A DNA stretch of 5,599 nt from JBEHWX01 sp048498995 (GTDB taxonomy: Bacteria > Bacteroidota > Ignavibacteria > OLB7). Every line of letters starts with the position of its first letter. The first letter of the stretch is position 1. The position numbers and the translations under genes were made by a program. The DNA lies in assembly GCA_048498995.1 (NCBI GenBank), contig JBEHWX010000178.1, positions 1 to 5,599 of the forward strand, read 5' to 3'. The notes beneath the pieces are model-generated. The model was given only the letters and a program-made list of their open reading frames with translations. It was not told where the DNA came from and ran no database searches. This document shows, in pieces, positions 5,351 to 5,599 of the stretch.

Positions 5351-5409
5351 AAAAAGTTGAGGCTCGGTAAAGAAAACTTGACAACGGGCCTAAGAGTTCC
5401 GTATGTTTG
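5346..5409 (+). promoter_or_regulatory. probable rRNA operon promoter with UP-like A-tracts
   Basis: TTGACA at 5378-5383, a perfect -35 box, is 18 bp from TATGTT at 5402-5407. The latter is also readable as TATGTTTG, an exact TAnnTTTG. A/T-rich stretches just upstream (CAAAAAAGTT, GTAAAGAAAAC) look like an UP element. Its position about 70 bp before a boxA fits an rRNA operon promoter. Confidence 0.65.
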
Positions 5410-5410
5410 T

Positions 5411-5460
5411 CTCCCCTTCGACGAGGCGCCGCGCAAACGGCGAGCCAAGGCGAAGGGGAG
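5411..5460 (+). promoter_or_regulatory. 10-bp-stem hairpin between promoter and boxA (boxB-like position)
   Basis: CTCCCCTTCG (5411-5420) is the perfect reverse complement of CGAAGGGGAG (5451-5460). The loop folds further: GGC/GCC (5425-5427, 5444-5446) and GCCG/CGGC (5428-5431, 5438-5441) around a CGCAAA loop. It lies where rRNA leaders carry a boxB-type hairpin ahead of boxA. The left arm overlaps the expected transcription start, so it may instead act as DNA. Confidence 0.6.
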
Positions 5461-5472
5461 AAAAGAAGAAAA

Positions 5473-5484
5473 GTTCCTTGACAA
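5473..5484 (+). promoter_or_regulatory. boxA antitermination site
   Basis: GTTCCTTGACAA matches the boxA consensus GYTCTTTRANAA at 11 of 12 positions. BoxA RNA binds NusB/NusE (S10) and allows RNA polymerase to transcribe rRNA operons without premature termination. The TTGACA inside it also looks like a -35 box, but no -10 follows at the right distance. Confidence 0.65.
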
Positions 5485-5493
5485 TCTGAGTGA

Positions 5494-5539
5494 TCGAAGT
5501 CGATCGGTCGCCGCTTCGGCGGGATCGAGAAGGCTTCGA
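5494..5539 (+). other. long imperfect leader hairpin after boxA
   Basis: Nested pairings are TCGAAG/CTTCGA (5494-5499, 5534-5539), CGATC/GATCG (5501-5505, 5523-5527) and CGCCG/CGGCG (5509-5513, 5517-5521) with a CTT loop. It fits a folded rRNA leader segment upstream of the 16S processing stem. Confidence 0.5.
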
Positions 5540-5599
5540 GGTTGAACAAAAGAGACAATTAGCACACAGCACATGACAGGTAGCTAAGGTTCTCGCTTG

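Larger units (their letters stand above)
4539..5377. other. long non-coding region upstream of the presumed rRNA promoter
   Basis: About 840 bp without a supported gene. Frames of up to about 135 codons exist, but they have no recognisable domain and overlap the CDF gene or one another. A hairpin at 4598-4621 (CTCCCC/GGGGAG, 12-nt loop) and an outer GCCCCG/CGGGGC pair (4565-4570, 4625-4630) might end CDF transcription, but no T-run follows. CATAAT at 4756-4761 is a lone -10-like box. The right half holds a promoter-like box, a palindromic hairpin and a pair of direct repeats. Confidence 0.55.
5410..5599 (+). other. presumed rRNA operon leader; 16S gene expected beyond the right edge
   Basis: The stretch from the promoter to the edge has lower GC than the coding DNA and no reading frame of note. 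It contains a hairpin, a boxA and a second long hairpin in the order seen in rRNA leaders. No 16S sequence (such as the AGAGTTTGAT start) is reached. The rRNA identity is inferred from boxA and layout, not seen directly. Confidence 0.55.

Noticed and set aside
5478..5510. TTGACA at 5478-5483 as the -35 of another promoter
   Set aside because: No -10 box occurs 15-19 bp downstream, and the hexamer is part of an 11-of-12 boxA match.
1..5599. Search for CRISPR arrays, insertion sequences, transposases or integrase sites
   Set aside because: No regularly spaced identical repeats, terminal inverted repeats with a transposase gene, or tRNA attachment sites were seen.

Overview
The window is high-GC bacterial chromosomal DNA, with dense NNC/NNG codon use and 4-base ATGA gene overlaps. 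Three copies of a TAnnTTTG-type -10/-7 promoter box (TATCTTTG once, TATGTTTG twice), plus a near match (TATTTTTA), recall the promoter consensus of the Bacteroidetes/FCB group. With the high GC this suggests Gemmatimonadota or a neighbouring phylum. That is an inference from promoter style only, since no marker gene is complete here.

Layout, all genes on the + strand: (1) 3-503, the C-terminal part of an aldo/keto reductase with an unusual acidic repeat tail. (2) 504-791, an intergenic stretch with four 14-bp tandem units, a 15-bp palindrome and a promoter candidate. (3) 792-2583, a tight three-gene operon: a Bfd-like [2Fe-2S] ferredoxin, a Dph6-type PP-loop ATP pyrophosphatase and an ABC-2 permease. 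Each start overlaps the preceding stop as ATGA, implying translational coupling. (4) 2584-3083, a 500-bp non-coding stretch with several inverted repeats and a second promoter that shares 15 of 17 bases with the first. (5) 3084-4538, a cation diffusion facilitator (CDF) metal exporter whose cytoplasmic C-terminal domain appears three times in tandem. (6) 4539-5599, about 1 kb without a convincing gene. It ends in what looks like the promoter and leader of a ribosomal RNA operon: TTGACA and TATGTTTG boxes, a 10-bp-stem hairpin, a boxA matching 11 of 12 consensus positions, and a further long leader hairpin. The 16S gene should begin just beyond the right edge.

The points most worth following up are the triple C-terminal domain of the CDF protein, in which domain 1 has lost the HxD metal-ligand motif, and the ferredoxin/PP-loop enzyme/permease operon. 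A Dph6-like amidase is unexpected in a bacterium, because bacteria have no diphthamide, and the permease has no ATPase gene beside it.
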